This document shows, piece by piece, positions 43,124 to 54,945 of a stretch of DNA of 64,000 nt. Both the position numbers and the translations under genes were made by a program. This DNA comes from Cycas panzhihuaensis (lineage: Eukaryota > Cycadophyta): the NCBI GenBank assembly GCA_023213395.1, contig CM041465.1, positions 220,789,741 through 220,853,740 of the forward strand, written 5' to 3'. The first letter of the stretch is position 1, and each line of letters opens with the position of its first letter. The notes beneath the pieces were generated by a model. It saw only the letters and a list, made by a program, of their open reading frames with translations, made no database searches and was not told the DNA's origin.

Positions 43124-44158
43124 TTTGTCTTCATCTACAAACTGATTGAAGTGGCGTTGATTGCCACCTCTAAAACCCCCCCTTCCTCTTTGACCTCCTT
43201 GATAGGCACCTCGATTTGGTCGAAGGGGTTGTTACTGCTGTTGTTGCTAGAATCTTTGTTGGAATTGCTATTGTGGCTGCTGCTGTCTCTGATTTTGGTG
43301 ACGTGGCTGCTGCTGCTGTCTCTGATTTTGGTGACGTGGCTGCTGCTGCTGTTGTCGTAGATCTGCTTGCTTCTTCCTACAATCAGGTGCTATGTGACCA
43401 ACTTTACCACAATAATGACAAACAACATTGGTCATTGAAGAACCAATGTTCATGTTCCCAAACTGCTTTAAGAGTGCAGGTTTGGGGTTCTGATTGACCT
43501 TTGATTTGACCGTGAATGCACCTGATGTTGATGGTTCGTCCTCATTATCCTTGGTGTAAATTTGTTCCTCTTGAAGCAACAAGCTTTGAAGTTCATTAAA
43601 TGACATTCTTCTGAGTGAACCATCTCGTGTAGTAGAGGATATAAAGCCATTGTAGTCCTTTGACAAAACTTTGGTGATAGATGTTATAAGTTCATCTCTA
43701 GTGGCAGGACTACCTAGTGTACTCAATTCATTACATACCTCCTTGATGGAAGAAAGGAAAACTGACATAGGCTTGACAAATTTTACAGGATACAACTTGG
43801 CTTTTACCATCAAAATGCGAACTTCATTTCGCCTTTCATACAAAGAGGACAAAATGTCCCATGCTTCCTTGGAAGTTTTTGCACATACAATATTTTGATC
43901 TACATGTACATCAACAATCATATGAAGGAATGCCAAAGCGATTTCATCTTTGGCTTCCCAAGCAACAACAAAAACATCATCAGGCTGAACAGTTACATCA
44001 CCATTGATAACAGGTACAGGTTGGGGTATCCTTCCAGAAACATAACCCCAAAATTCATTCATTATCAAAAGATTCTAAGTGATCCTCTTCCATTCTTGAT
44101 AGTTATCTTGTCCTGTTAATCTAATAGTGCATGCATTAAGCATGTTAATTGCAACCAT
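43124..44158 (-). pseudogene. Gag of copia C (two stops)
   Basis: True start is probably the ATG at 44158 (MVAINMLNACTIRLTGQDNY, QEWKRIT), with a TAG near 44083 before the long 266-codon frame 44068-43268. That frame has FVVAWEAKDEIALAFLHMIV, SKEAWDILSSLYERRNEVRI, SFNELQSLLLQEEQIYT and one zinc knuckle CHYCGKVGHIAPDC, then a Gln-rich end with two RQQQQPRHQNQ repeats. After its stop the frame resumes (RPNRGAYQGGQRGRGGFRGG) towards protease. Capsid and RNA packaging protein. Confidence 0.93.
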
Positions 44159-46463
44159 GTTTCAGTTGTAAGGCTTGAAACTAACAGATAACTTGGAAAC
44201 TCAAAACTTTCGTCGCTTAAGTTCCACCTTCTAACGAAACCAGCTCGATCTTCTTTGGAAGATCCAACAACTGAATGGAATGATGAGGGGTGGAGGACTA
44301 GGCTATGGAGTTGGTCCAACCCTGATCTATAGAGGAGATCCAATAGTTGGTCAAGTTAAATCTAGGACAAGGCAGGTAGGGTTGATTTGCATGGACGTAC
44401 CATGCTTTCCTTGGGATTCACAGCCCTAATAACACCCTTTTTGAACCTCCTTTCCCTCAAACAACCTTAATTGTCGTTACCGACTGCAGTCGATTGGTAC
44501 CCTAGGGAATGCACCAAGCTTAAGGTTATTTCAGAGGCAAGGTTTGAACATTTTTCGGGCCTCTCCAACAAGATTTTTAAAGTCACTTTTTAGAAGGTTA
44601 AAGTGAACTTAAAATTTATTTTACTTGGATGATGTACTTATGGAAGTGCTTGATTAAGCTTACAATGAAAGAAGCTTCAAAAAGAAGCAAGCTAGTACAT
44701 CAAATGAACACTTAAAGTGTTGTTTACAATGAGCACTTAATGAAGTGAAAGTGCTTATGCAAATCCAAGTAAAAAAAGATGCTTGAGTATAATGAGTTTT
44801 GCAAAAATAAAAAGCACTTTGAAAAGATGTTAAGTACTCAAAGAAGCAAAGTAAAACCTTGTGATAAAAGTACAAGTGGGTTCCTTTTAATGCTTAAAAG
44901 TGAAGAGAAGAAGACCACTTGCTAAAGAAAACCAAGCACCAAGTGCTGGAACTTTAAAATAGTCCCAACAATCAACAAAAAATGAGTGATTTTATTAAGA
45001 AACAAGTCTTCTTGAGCCCTTCTTGAGACTAAGGGAAGTAGGTCACCATGCAAAGTGCCTTAGAAAAAGTGTTGAAACAATGATGAGGATCACTTTAACA
45101 AGGTCACAACACTTAAAAATCACTCCTTTCAATGCCTTTCAACACTTGCAAACATGAAATAAGTGTTAAATAAGGCAAAAAATGCGAAAAATCAAAGGCT
45201 GAAATTTAACATTTTTTTGCAAATTTGAGCAGCAAAAACACCACGCAAGGAGCCTTGGTTGAGGACTTAAACCCAAAAATTTTAATATCAAAAGATAAGT
45301 GACTGTTTCAACTTTAATCATTTGATGAAATCACTAAGTACAATGAAGATTTTAAACTCCAAAAAACAAAAACAAAAAAAATTGATTTTTTCCTTGGAAG
45401 ATTTAAACCAAAAAGTCTTAAATGACTAAGAAGATTTAAAAAATAAGAAAAAAATAAATTTTTTTAATGAGAAGAGTTATTAGAAGAAGCTTGATGAAGT
45501 CACTATGATTTTACCAAAAAAAACTGAATTTGTCTTAAAAAAAAGCTGATTTTCTAATAAAAAAGTAACTCAAATAAGAACTTAAAATAATTGAACTTTA
45601 CGTGAAAGGAAATATTCAGAGAAATATTCTTAACAGTATAACATAAGGTTCAAAAATCAAAAGTTTGATTTGAATATTTCAAAATCAAAAAAAGATCGTT
45701 CATGGCAACGTGACTTGGGCGGCTCCTGTGGACACGCAAATGATGAGAACAGCGTGTAGAGACCTCTGTTTGTGCTGAAAATTCAGGAGGAGGGGTGCCC
45801 TAGTGGTATCCAACTCCCTCTAAAATCTCAAGGCTTTTCGTCAAGTGTACAGAGAGCTGCAAGTAATTGAAGTTATGGCTGGTTACGCGTCCTTGAGAAA
45901 GGAAAATTGGAGCCGTACGGCTGTCCAGGGTTTTAAACCCTCATATTAATCACTAAAACTCGTCCCTTAAGTCTGTTACAGCTGCATGTAAGGTCAGTAT
46001 GTGGACAACCAACTTGATATGAAAAAAACGAGTGAAAAACAATAATTTTTGTGCTTTTTGAGTGGGGTTTCAAGGCTGAAAATGCCCAGAAATTGATCCA
46101 CAGCCTGCAAGGGGCCTCAAACTTCAAGTAAATTTAGTCTGATAGCTTCAAATCGCTGGAGAATAGCTCGGCACTCGAATGTGAAAACAATTAGCTAAAA
46201 AACCCAATTTTGATGAAAACACAAAGAAAAAGTGAGTAAACAAACTCAAAAACTCAGTTGGTAGTCTGAAAAAAAATTCAGATCTAAGAAATATGCCTTC
46301 TCTAGCCTTCAACACTGCTCCACAAAGCTTGATCTGCAGTTGTAAGTCTAAAACACGCCTTAGATTGCTTTTGGAGAGCGAAGGTCGTCACCAAGCGGTA
46401 GTAGAACCTACTTTGAATCTCCTTTGAGAAAGAAAGAATCAAAACTGAGGAAACTAGTCTTCT
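44159..46463 (-). other. Long untranslated leader of copia C (2.3 kb)
   Basis: No protein-like ORF. It carries CGACTGCAGTCG, a perfect 12-bp palindrome (44481-44492), inside a block CAGTCGATTGGTACCCTAGG that D also has (63770-63806). Between 44640 and 45130 are many AAGTGCTT, CACTTAA and GAAGC words on both strands, giving local inverted repeats. Confidence 0.65.
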
Positions 46464-46464
46464 C

Positions 46465-46480
46465 TAACTCTGATACCAAA
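46465..46480 (-). promoter_or_regulatory. Primer-binding site of copia C
   Basis: Element strand, two bases inside the 5' LTR, reads TGGTATCAGAGTTAG: an eleven-base match to the initiator-tRNA-Met primer site. Confidence 0.93.
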
Positions 46481-47031
46481 TGTGAAAAATGCCCTAATGG
46501 CCTTACAACCCAAGATCTAGAAGCTAGGTTCACTCTAATTCTAAAAAGCAACAAATGCTAAACAAGTATGAAACTCTAAGACGAAACATAAGCAAGACAA
46601 AGCATGAAAAGAAGGAGCAAGAAAATGATACAAAATGTGAGGGGTTGGAATTGGTCCAACCTCCAAATGAATAACAATTTGATTTGCACACTAGCAGCAT
46701 AACAATACAACTCCAACTCTCTATGAGAACAATGAGGAGAGGTCTCATTATATAGAGTGAAAGGAGAGACCTAAGGCATTGGATGTTTGACAAGTGTCAA
46801 ACATCCAAGGTACATGCCTTGCATGTAGGACATGTGTCCTTTTAGGGCTCTCAAGTGAGCAAAAGTGCATGGGGGTCCATTTGACCCTTTAGTGACAATG
46901 TTGTGTCACTAGAAAGAACATGGGTGTGCACTTTATCACTTAAGCGATAAGTCACCCCTAAAGTATAAAAGTACAAATATTACATGAAAAAAAAAGTACA
47001 TAATCTTAACATGTAAACATAAAGTTTAACA
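46481..47031 (-). repeat. 5' LTR of copia C
   Basis: Element strand TGTTAAACTT to TTTTTCACA. TATA box CTATATAA on the element strand (plus 46748-46755) is the promoter. Flanked by CCTAT (47032-47036). 551 bp against 547 in the partner. Confidence 0.96.
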
Positions 47032-47036
47032 CCTAT

Positions 47037-47087
47037 GACCCTTGAAAAGTGTGCATTTCACAAGTGTAATGTAAAACAAAGTTAACA
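47037..47087 (+). repeat. 5' LTR of gypsy B, last 51 bp (after copia C)
   Basis: GACCCTTGAAAAGTGTGC to AAAGTTAACA matches the end of the 3' LTR (about 55941-55992), completing the LTR that starts at 38422. Confidence 0.92.
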
Positions 47088-47105
47088 TTGATTCTGTTGC
47101 TTACG
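47088..47105 (+). promoter_or_regulatory. Primer-binding site of gypsy B
   Basis: TTGATTCTGTTGCTTACG directly follows the LTR and aligns with A's TTGGTTCCGTTGCCTACG, so both use the same unnamed tRNA primer. Confidence 0.68.
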
Positions 47106-47227
47106 TCCACTAAGGAGGAATTGGGCTACGAATTTCCCAAGGGGAGTATGTTCAAAGGACAAGGAACCCTAGCTGTCGCCGTGATGGCAGGCTATAACTA
47201 AGCCTTCGATAGCCAAGGGACCTTCCA

Positions 47228-48480
47228 ATGCCACCTAAGAGGCCTTCGAAGGAGAGCCACAAAAGAGAACTTCACCTAAGGGAAAAGAATCATACAAACA
47301 ACGGACATTACGATGGTCAAAGAAATCTAAATTAAGAAGGACAAGGAGATAAAGCCTAAACAATAACGAGACTAAGTGACAGTCCATTAAAGAATTCAAG
47401 GCAAGTGGAGCCCAGACACCTCAAGAACAAGGAGAGAAATGAAATGGAGAACAAATGGTACTAACACCTACCCCAATTGAATTTGACCTTATAAGCCCAG
47501 AAAAGGAGAAATTACAAGAAAATTTAGAGCAAAGTGACATTACAAGTGAAAAAAAAACCCTGGGGAAGGAGGAACATATAAATGTGGATGATATCCCAAA
47601 GGCCCTGAGTGATAATGACGAAAAGGCGGAGGAAGGTCCCTCAACATATTGGGAGAACAAGTTAACAAGACAGTTCTTTGAGAACTCACGGAATAAGGGA
47701 TTCAAACAATCATACTTAATAGTGACACCGCTTACAGTTTAGGTACTGGGAATACTTGAAATCATTCATTTACGAACACCATTTAACAATCCCATGTTTG
47801 TAGAGGAAAATGGAAGTACACTAGGAATGCCACTCCAAAACGAAACACAGAATGGAACGAAATCCCCAAAGAACTAGGACTCAAAGCGAGAAAGGTCACC
47901 ATCACTGGGAGGGACACCAGTGCAATCGCCAAGCATGGACAACTCAAGGAAATTTGGAAAGTTAATATTCAATGATACATCTAATGCTGCAAAACCCATA
48001 TACTTATCCCAAAATTTGATTAATGTGAAAAGAATTACATACGAGCAGGAGCTAAAGGCAAGACTTGCTTGCACTTTGAGGGGAGTGCCATTGGCACAGT
48101 ACAAAGAAGAGGATCAAATAGAATCTTGGGCAAATATAAAAGAGTTATTTGAAAAAAAATTTCAAAATTTTTACAACAATGAGGCTGTTGAAATCACCCT
48201 AAGGGAGATCAAACAAAGACTTGGCGAATCAGTAATAACTTATATCAGTCACATGAAGATAATTGCCGCCAGCATAATTAACGAAACAGTGATAGATCAT
48301 AACATGAAAATTTATTTTGTCGAAGGTTTGAATGAAAAATTGAGATCTATGATGCATGTGCATCCCTTAAAATCTTGTAAGAATGCACAAGAGTTGGCCT
48401 TGGATTTTGAGGCTGAAATAGATGTCCAAGTTGATGCCCAAGCTGGAGGACATGATTCCTTATTACTCAGATTGTAGGAA
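47228..48480 (+). pseudogene. Gag capsid of gypsy B (broken)
   Basis: ATG 47228 opens MPPKRPSKESHKREPSPKGK (frame with indels), then 47455-47742 VLTPTPIEFDLISPEKEKLQ, and the 185-codon frame 47920-48477: MDNSRKFGKLIFNDTSNAAK, ACTLRGVPLAQYKEEDQIES, WANIKELFEKKF, ITLREIKQRLGESVITYISH, YFVEGLNEKLRSMMHVHP. Closely follows A's Gag, with fewer stops across the capsid core than A. Confidence 0.9.
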
Positions 48481-48539
48481 GAGATAAGAAAAATGAAACA
48501 AAACTAGTACAATTAACCTCTCAACCAAATAGGAAAGTC

Positions 48540-49190
48540 GGAAGAGGATTCAAAGATTGAAGCCCTAAGGAAAGAAGTGACAAGATTGAAGATGAAAAAC
48601 AAAAGAAAAAAAGAAGAAACTAAGAAGAAAAAAGACCAAGAATTTAAAATAGAAAATTAGTGTCATGTATGTGAAGAAAGTAATGCAATTTGAACCCAAA
48701 GAATAGTGCAATTTATCAAAAGGGCAAGTGGTGCCATATATGTGACATGGATAGTCACAATACACGAAATTGCTTTTATAAGCCTAAAGGAAGAGGGTAC
48801 AAAGGTTGTGGTCGAGGAAGAGGAAGCAACCCATCCAAGAATGTATATACAACAAGAAGCTCACGAGAGACTTCGAAGAAGCAGCCGCCAATGGAAAGGT
48901 GTTTAATTTGTTTACAATATGACCATTGGAAGTTCGATTACCCAACCAAATAAGAGTATGAACATAAACCCTTTGTGTGGCAATTGTGGTCCAAGTGATC
49001 ACAAAACTGAAAATTGTAACGGGAAGATAATGGCGATAAACCTAATGATAATCATTCCAGAGAACAGTAAAAATGTCAAACTACAAAACAAGCAAAAGGA
49101 TAAAGAGGTAATAAGTGAAGATTACCCAAAACCTAAAGTGAAAATTGATCGATTTAAGCAAGCGAAGCAAGTATTGGAAAGAATTGCTTA
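48540..49190 (+). pseudogene. Gag nucleocapsid of gypsy B: four zinc knuckles, partly lost
   Basis: KIEALRKEVTRLKMKNKRKK precedes CHVCEES (truncated knuckle 1), CHICDMDSHNTRNC (2), CLICLQYDHWKFDY (3, last Cys now Tyr) and CGNCGPSDHKTENC (4), with an RG-rich spacer (GYKGCGRGRGSN). Order and spacing equal A. Frame 48690-48953 and 48919-49191 hold them. Confidence 0.82.
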
Positions 49191-49489
49191 ACAGGATATA
49201 GAAGCAATGATAGTAATGGAAAAACCAGAGATGAAGTATGTATATGCTAAGAAGAACAAGCAAAAGGAGAAGAAAATACCTAAAGTGCAGAAGGTACAAC
49301 CTCAATTTATTCAAGGGGAGAATTATTCAAAGGTTTATTGATGGAAGACATTCCTTGAATGTTGTTACTAATGGAGAATCTAGTGAAATAATTACAACTA
49401 ACGATTCCCCTATACCAAGTGATAGACTAGATCAAAGTAGGGATCTTGCAACAACAAGAAGTCACGAAAAACCAAAAGAAGATAATGTA

Positions 49490-49830
49490 GTCATTCAACT
49501 TGGATACTATGGTTACAATTATGGTATTAGGATCGAAATTCTCAAAGGCAATTGTGGACGAAGAAGCAGTCATAAATGTGTTGCCCACCACAACTTGGCA
49601 AAAATTAGGAAGTCCTAAGTTGAAAACTACAACCTACTCACTAAAGTTGGCAAATGAATTATTAGTAAGACCGATGGGAAAATTGTCGAACATAAAGGTG
49701 AATGTGGCAGGAATTGCAATCTGAATCGGCTTTACAAATGTTGAAATAGAGAGAGGAGTAATACCCTATCCAACATTGTTGGGATGACCAGGGTTGTACA
49801 AAACACAATGTCTCCAAAGCTAGAGGGAGG
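49490..49830 (+). pseudogene. Protease region of gypsy B
   Basis: VTIMVLGSKFSKAIVDEEAV aligns with A's VIVDGGATV: the catalytic D is kept but DGG is DEE. LKLANELLVRPMGKLSNIKV follows, then RGVIPYPTLLG and GLYKTQCLQS with a stop between. Here protease runs straight into the spacer in one frame, unlike A. Confidence 0.82.
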
Positions 49831-51330
49831 CGACATTCACACTTTCGGACAGAGGAAGTGAGGTAGCCCTCCCAATGTAGGGGTAAAATTCAATTGAAGA
49901 AAACCAGATGAAGCCTCAAGCACAACCATCGCGTGTAAGAAAACATCTTTTGAAAAAAACTTCTTGTATCACACAACAGAAGAGACGACAAAATTGATCA
50001 ATTTTCACGAAATTGAGCCAACTTATTTTGGGGAGATTTACAACTCTTCTGACGATGAGAGCATGACAAAGTTTGTGGATTATTGGTTGCAAGATGCTAT
50101 GAAATCAATCCTCCATCCTGTCAGTGCAACCTACTTTCCTGAAATGTAACTGATGACATTGATATTAATTCTGAATCTTTTGATTATGAGTGTTAATAAT
50201 AATATAGGAAATAGTGTAGGAAGTGATGCTAATGTCAATATAATTCAAAACCTAAACGCAAATCCCAATTCCCTCCTCAACCCAAACCCTTGTCCTAGTT
50301 CACCTCCTGATACCTAAACCCCCTCCAACCCTAACCTTCTCTCTACCTCTGGCGTAGATTGCCCTTCCCCATTCCTATCCCAATCAAAGGAAGGGAGTAA
50401 CAAACCTTCCTCATCTTCTTTAGAGGTATACCCACCCAACGAAAGGTCCTCTTCAAACACCAACGCCAAATCTAAGGAAGAGGAACCGGCTAAAAGTATC
50501 CCTAAAGACTCGAGTCTAGGAAGTAAAATAGCCATTCCATAAGAGAGAAACCATGAAATATATATTGGAGATTATGTAAAGCCTTTTTATGGAGAGCAAT
50601 TATATGGGACTACCCACTTAATACATTGCATAGAATATTGGTTAGACGAAAGAATAATAAACAAAGTCCAATGGGAGTTAGATTTCGTGTTGACACTAAG
50701 AGGACCAGCATAGTATTTATCCCACCAAGCCGCTTTTAAGAATTGGAAAGATTTACAAACCGCTTTCAAAATTTGGTTTGATTCTCCCGAACAATCTAAC
50801 ATTTAATTATTCCATGTGGGAGATTGCCCAAAGAAACATATCCAAAAATGCAAACAAGAATGGACATCCCATAGTTTGCCTAGAAAAACCTAGTCATCAC
50901 TTCTACCACACCTTAGGTCAAGCAGCAAAGAAGTGGTTAATACGAAAAGAACAAACCTTGGACATAACATGGGACAATCTCAAGGATTCCTTCATAAAAA
51001 CATTCTCACTCTTTATATAGCAAGAAGATCGATAAAATACTTGAGGCAATCAAAAAATTAAGCATAAAGAGGGAACAAACAAAAACAATATCATCAGTAC
51101 GTAAAGAGGAAGGTGAGGAGTCTGAGGTTAATGAAAAAAAAAACCATAATTATCCCCCAGAATTTACAGAGATCAACTACGGTGAAAGGGAAATTGAAAA
51201 TACCCCTGCTTACCATGTCAGATAACAAAATGATGTTAAGGTGACAACAGTGAAGACAACCAAAATTAATTTGGGAACTAAAGAAGACTCGAAAAACATA
51301 ATTATTGAGATGACAAAATCATAGTCCAAG
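49831..51330 (+). pseudogene. Post-protease Gag-like spacer of gypsy B
   Basis: Same order as A's 8077-9654: EETTKLINFHEIEPTYFGEI, YNSSDDESMTKFVDYWLQDA, Ser/Pro linker (SLEVYPPNERSS), VKPFYGEQLYGTTHLIHCIE, YWLDE, then Gag-like motif 1 (LTLRGPA, NWKDLQTAFKIWF) and motif 2 (LGQAAKKWLIRKEQ, TWDNLKDSFIKTF), the acidic stretch and YPPEFTEINYGEREIENTP. Conserved through the whole length with several stops. Confidence 0.78.
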
Positions 51331-52170
51331 CTCAGCAACTGTTTGAACAATTCCATGATATTTTCATGCAATCGTATAAGGATCTCAAAGGCATTCCTCC
51401 GAAGACAGGAATCCACCACATTGATCTTATTAAAAGAGCCAAGCTAGTAAAGCAAAGACCTTATCGTATGAGTCTAAAGTACAAAGAAAAAGTATAGGTT
51501 GAATTGGATAAGATAATAGAAGCAGGTTACATCTATGAAATCAACTACAGTGATTGGGTGAGCCCTGTGGTGGTAGTCCCAAAAAAGAATGGGAAGAAAA
51601 GAGTTTGTGTAGACTATAGGCAACTCAAATAGGATGACAAAAAAAGATCCCTTTCCACTATCATTCACAGAGGATGTTTTAGAGTTAGTAGGTGAAAACA
51701 AGATGTACTCATTCATAGATGGATTCAATGGGTACAACCAAGCTCTGATCGCCCTAAAAGACCAAACAAAAATGACTTTTGTTACGGGATGGGGAACATA
51801 CGTGTACAGGGTAATGCCCTTTGGCCTTACCAATGCCCCAACCACATTTAAAGGAGATATTGCAGACTTACCGAAAAAACACACTATGTTTAAGTTCAGA
51901 GAAATGTATCTTTTCTGCATCATTCGAGAACTTACTAGGTCATGTTATGAACAAAGAAGGATTACTGACAAATCCAACCAAAGTTTTCGCAATCTTACAC
52001 TTTCCAATACCCATCACAAGGATGCAATTGAAAGGATTCTTGGTACTAACAAGATACTACAAGAAATTTATCAGAGGATATGCATATATATCACAGCCAT
52101 TAGAAGGATCGTTGAAAAAAGACAAAGTTGGAGTAGTGTATGGAGCAACAACATGCTTTTGAACCCTTAA
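51331..52170 (+). pseudogene. Reverse transcriptase of gypsy B (broken)
   Basis: KDLKGIPPKTGIHHIDLIKR, KLVKQRPYRMSLKYKEKV, VSPVVVVPKKNGKKRVCVDY, then frame 51634-52170: TKKDPFPLSFTEDVLELVGE, FIDGFNGYNQALIALKDQ, VTGWGTYVYRVMPFGLTNAP. The segment with the catalytic FxDD box is deleted (about 40 residues between TFK and DIADLPKKH). The C-terminal thumb continues in frame 51821-52162: LLGHVMNKEGLLTNPTKVFA and GFLVLTRYYKKFIRGYAY. Confidence 0.9.
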
Positions 52171-52570
52171 AGAGGGCGATCGTATCTACGCCAATATTGA
52201 GATTTCTAGATTGGAAAAAGGTTTTTCATGTGCACGTCAATGCATCACAATACACCATTGGATGTGTATTAGCCCAACGTAGTGACAATAAGGTAGACCA
52301 CCCTATCTACTTTGCAAGTCGAAAGCTAACAAAAGCTAAACAAAACTATAGTACAAAAAGAAAAGAAGCACTTGAAATAATCTATGCACTACAAAAATTC
52401 TGACACTACCTATTGTTTAATCCATTTATATTCTTTGTAGATCACCTAGCCCTAATGTATTTGGTAAGCAAACCCATAATGAGAGGGTGATTTCACAGAT
52501 GGCTCATGTTATTGCAAGAATTCACATTCAAAATAATGGTAAAACTAAAAAAAACTCATGTAATACTAGA
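52171..52570 (+). pseudogene. RNase H of gypsy B
   Basis: PILRFLDWKKVFHVHVNASQ, YTIGCVLAQRS, HPIYFASRKLTKAKQNYSTK, KEALEIIYALQKF, then after a stop FVDHLALMYLVSKPIMRG and LLQEFTFKIMVKLKKTHVIL. The catalytic Asp in HVDAS is Asn (HVNAS). Confidence 0.88.
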
Positions 52571-53900
52571 CCAACTGTCAAAGAATTACCAATGGAGAAA
52601 AGGCCACGAAAATATCAGACGAGTTTCTAGACATAGCATTATTCAGTGTGGAAGCCATACCAATGGAATGGTATATAGAGATACCAAAATATCTGGCAAT
52701 AGGAGAACTACTGCTAAAAATGGATAAAACTGAATGAAAGAATTTTATACGAAAAGTGGAGCCTTATCAATTAATCAAAAGGGAGCCATATGTTAGGGCC
52801 AAATGAAGTATTACGATGTTGTATGAAACCTCATGAGATTATTCAAACATGGCCCAAGCACATGAACGAGTGACAGGAGGCCACATGGGACAAATGGCAA
52901 CATAGAGAAAAGTGTTATCATTAAGATTCTGGTGGCCAACAATATTTGAAAATGTTAAAAGATGGATACAAAATTGCTTTTACTACCAGAGAGTTGGGAA
53001 ACCCAATCGACAAGATTTCTGGCCACTTAACCCAATCCTACCTCTAGCACCTTTTGAAAAGTAGGGACTTGATTTCGTTGGGCCAATTAAACAGACTATC
53101 CAACGTTCCTAAGCTTGTTTTATCTTGGTAGCAACAAACTGTATGACCAAATGGGTAGAAACATGACTACTCCGAAAGGCCAATTCAGAAAACATAGCAC
53201 AATTCTTACATGAAGTGATTATAACATGTTTCAGGTGCCCATTGGAGATCATAAGTGACCAAAGGGCTCATTACTTGAATCAAACTATAGAAATATTGAC
53301 ATCAACCTTCAATTATTCACAGGAAATCCACACCGTATTATCCAAGAGCAAATGGACAAGTAGAGAATTCTAATAAAATCATAAAAAACTATTTACAAAA
53401 AATCTGTGAAGTGGAAAGAGCAGATTGGGCTAAGAAGCTACCATCAGTATTATGGACATTCAAAACAACATACAAAAGATAGACCAAACAAATATTGTTC
53501 TAGTTAGTCTATGAAATTGAAGCCATTCTTCCAATCAAGTTTGAAATTCCCAGTTTGAGAGTGGTTATGCAGTGTCAATTGGATAATTTTCATTCCTTGC
53601 GAAAAAGATTAAAGGATCTAATACGACTAGAGAAAACGAGACACATGGCCAAATAGTTGTAAGAAATAGAAAAAACATGATAGAAAGCATGGCACAACCA
53701 CCATTTAAGAATGCCACAGTCTAAGGAAGGTGATCAAGTTCAAAACACATCCCGAAAAATAAAAAATACAACGGTTAGGATCATACATCGCTGAGAAAAT
53801 ATTTGAGAGTGGTTCAGTTCAACTTCACGAGATCGATGGACCCCTGTTACTGATGCGAGTGAATGGCAGTCGATTGAATCCCTATCTCAACTAGGGAACA
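52571..53900 (+). pseudogene. Integrase of gypsy B with GPY/F end (broken)
   Basis: Pieces: AQAHERVTGGHMGQMAT, FWWPTIFENVKRWIQNCFYY (zinc Cys damaged), GLDFVGPIKQT, MTKWVET, FRCPLEIISDQRAHYLNQTI (second Asp), SKSKW in place of the Glu segment, then SVQLHEIDGPLLLMRVNGSR (53810-53860). At least ten stops; the longest frame is under 60 codons. Confidence 0.85.
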
Positions 53901-54169
53901 TCGGCCTACCAGATGAATAAACTAGTTGTAACATAACGCATTGCTAGAAGTTGAAAACAAATCGAATTGCCTCAATGTCGAAACATGATTCAGTTCAGTA
54001 TGTAAACAGAAAATACAAAAAATAAAAAAAATAAAAAACAAAAAAAATCATAACTCATATTATACAAATAAGCAATATGACAGAAATATGAAGGAAAAAT
54101 ATATTATCATAGTGGGAAAAATTATGGAAAGTTAAATAATGAAATAAATTTGGTAAAAAAGTATTAAAA

Positions 54170-54400
54170 AAAAGCCAAGTATTCAATGTACATACCTATC
54201 AGTTACACTATATGTACCAAAAACGTATGCTAACCGATACACAAGGTTAACAATAAGGTGAAAAGTGACCAAATACACTACACATACCAAAAATGTACAC
54301 CATCAGGTACATAGACCAAAAGTATGAAAAAGGGAAAGATATATTAAAAGTACATGCAAACCTTCTCGCATGGTACGTAGGGCAAAAAATAGAGAATAGA
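54170..54400 (+). repeat. Degraded GTAC tandem array of gypsy B
   Basis: TACACTATATGTACC, AAAACGTATGCTAACCGATA and TACACTACACATACC, ATGTACACCATCAGGTACAT align with the element-strand reading of A's array (TACACTATACGTACC, AAAAGTATGTTACCAGGTAC). Two to three units remain. Confidence 0.65.
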
Positions 54401-54945
54401 TACATCCAATTCTCAAATCAAACATCATTCCAAGAAAAGCAAGTTCAAAAAGGAAAAGAAAGCAATTTTCAAGCACAAAGATCATGCAATTCAACAAAGG
54501 AACATCATCCGTTCCTAGACAATACGCGCATAGGGTTCCAAACTTGTTTCTCCTTGTTAGTACTTGTGTTGCTTCCTATTTTTTCACACAATGTCCGGAA
54601 TGGAGACAGCGGGATGCTAAGAAACTTTCTTACCTAAATTAAGGAAGGAATTTGAAGGATTACCTATTCCATTTAAAGCTAAGGTGAAACAAGCAAATTG
54701 GGGGGAATACATACACCCAAGTCCCCTATATTGGGATCCAGAGTTAATGAAGAACATATTCACATGAAATCATGAAATTATTCACATGATCAAGGAAATG
54801 GAGGCAAAAATAGCAACCCTACAGGAGAAAATAAAAAAGAAAAAGAAAAAAGATGTTATGTTATTATTGTAACCCTTATCCAAATAAATGATGAAATACT
54901 GGCAGCACGCGACATAACGTCAAAACAAAGGCAGCATGAGTAACC
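54401..54945 (+). pseudogene. Extra 3' ORF of gypsy B (internally deleted)
   Basis: From about 54620: LPKLRKEFEGLPIPFKAKVK, QANWGEYIHPSPLYWDPELM, then directly MIKEMEAKIATLQEKIKKKK and, after a shift, EILAARDITSKQRQHE and stop. Compared with A, about 170 codons between the two conserved ends are gone. The N-terminal homology upstream of 54620 is unclear. Confidence 0.6.

Larger units (their letters stand above)
39380..47031 (-). mobile_element. Copia element C: complete Ty1/copia, 7.65 kb, inside the 5' LTR of B
   Basis: LTRs of 547 and 551 bp, target duplication CCTAT at 39375-39379 and 47032-47036, tRNA-Met primer site and polypurine tract. Order on minus strand is Gag, protease, integrase, RT, RNase H. 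By eye the LTRs differ by about 25 positions (4-5 percent), so it is the youngest insertion here. Genes are long but broken by single stops and frameshifts. Confidence 0.97.

Noticed and set aside
43216-43497. Plus-strand Ala/Val-rich ORF
   Set aside because: Antisense shadow of the CAG/CAA-rich end of copia C Gag.
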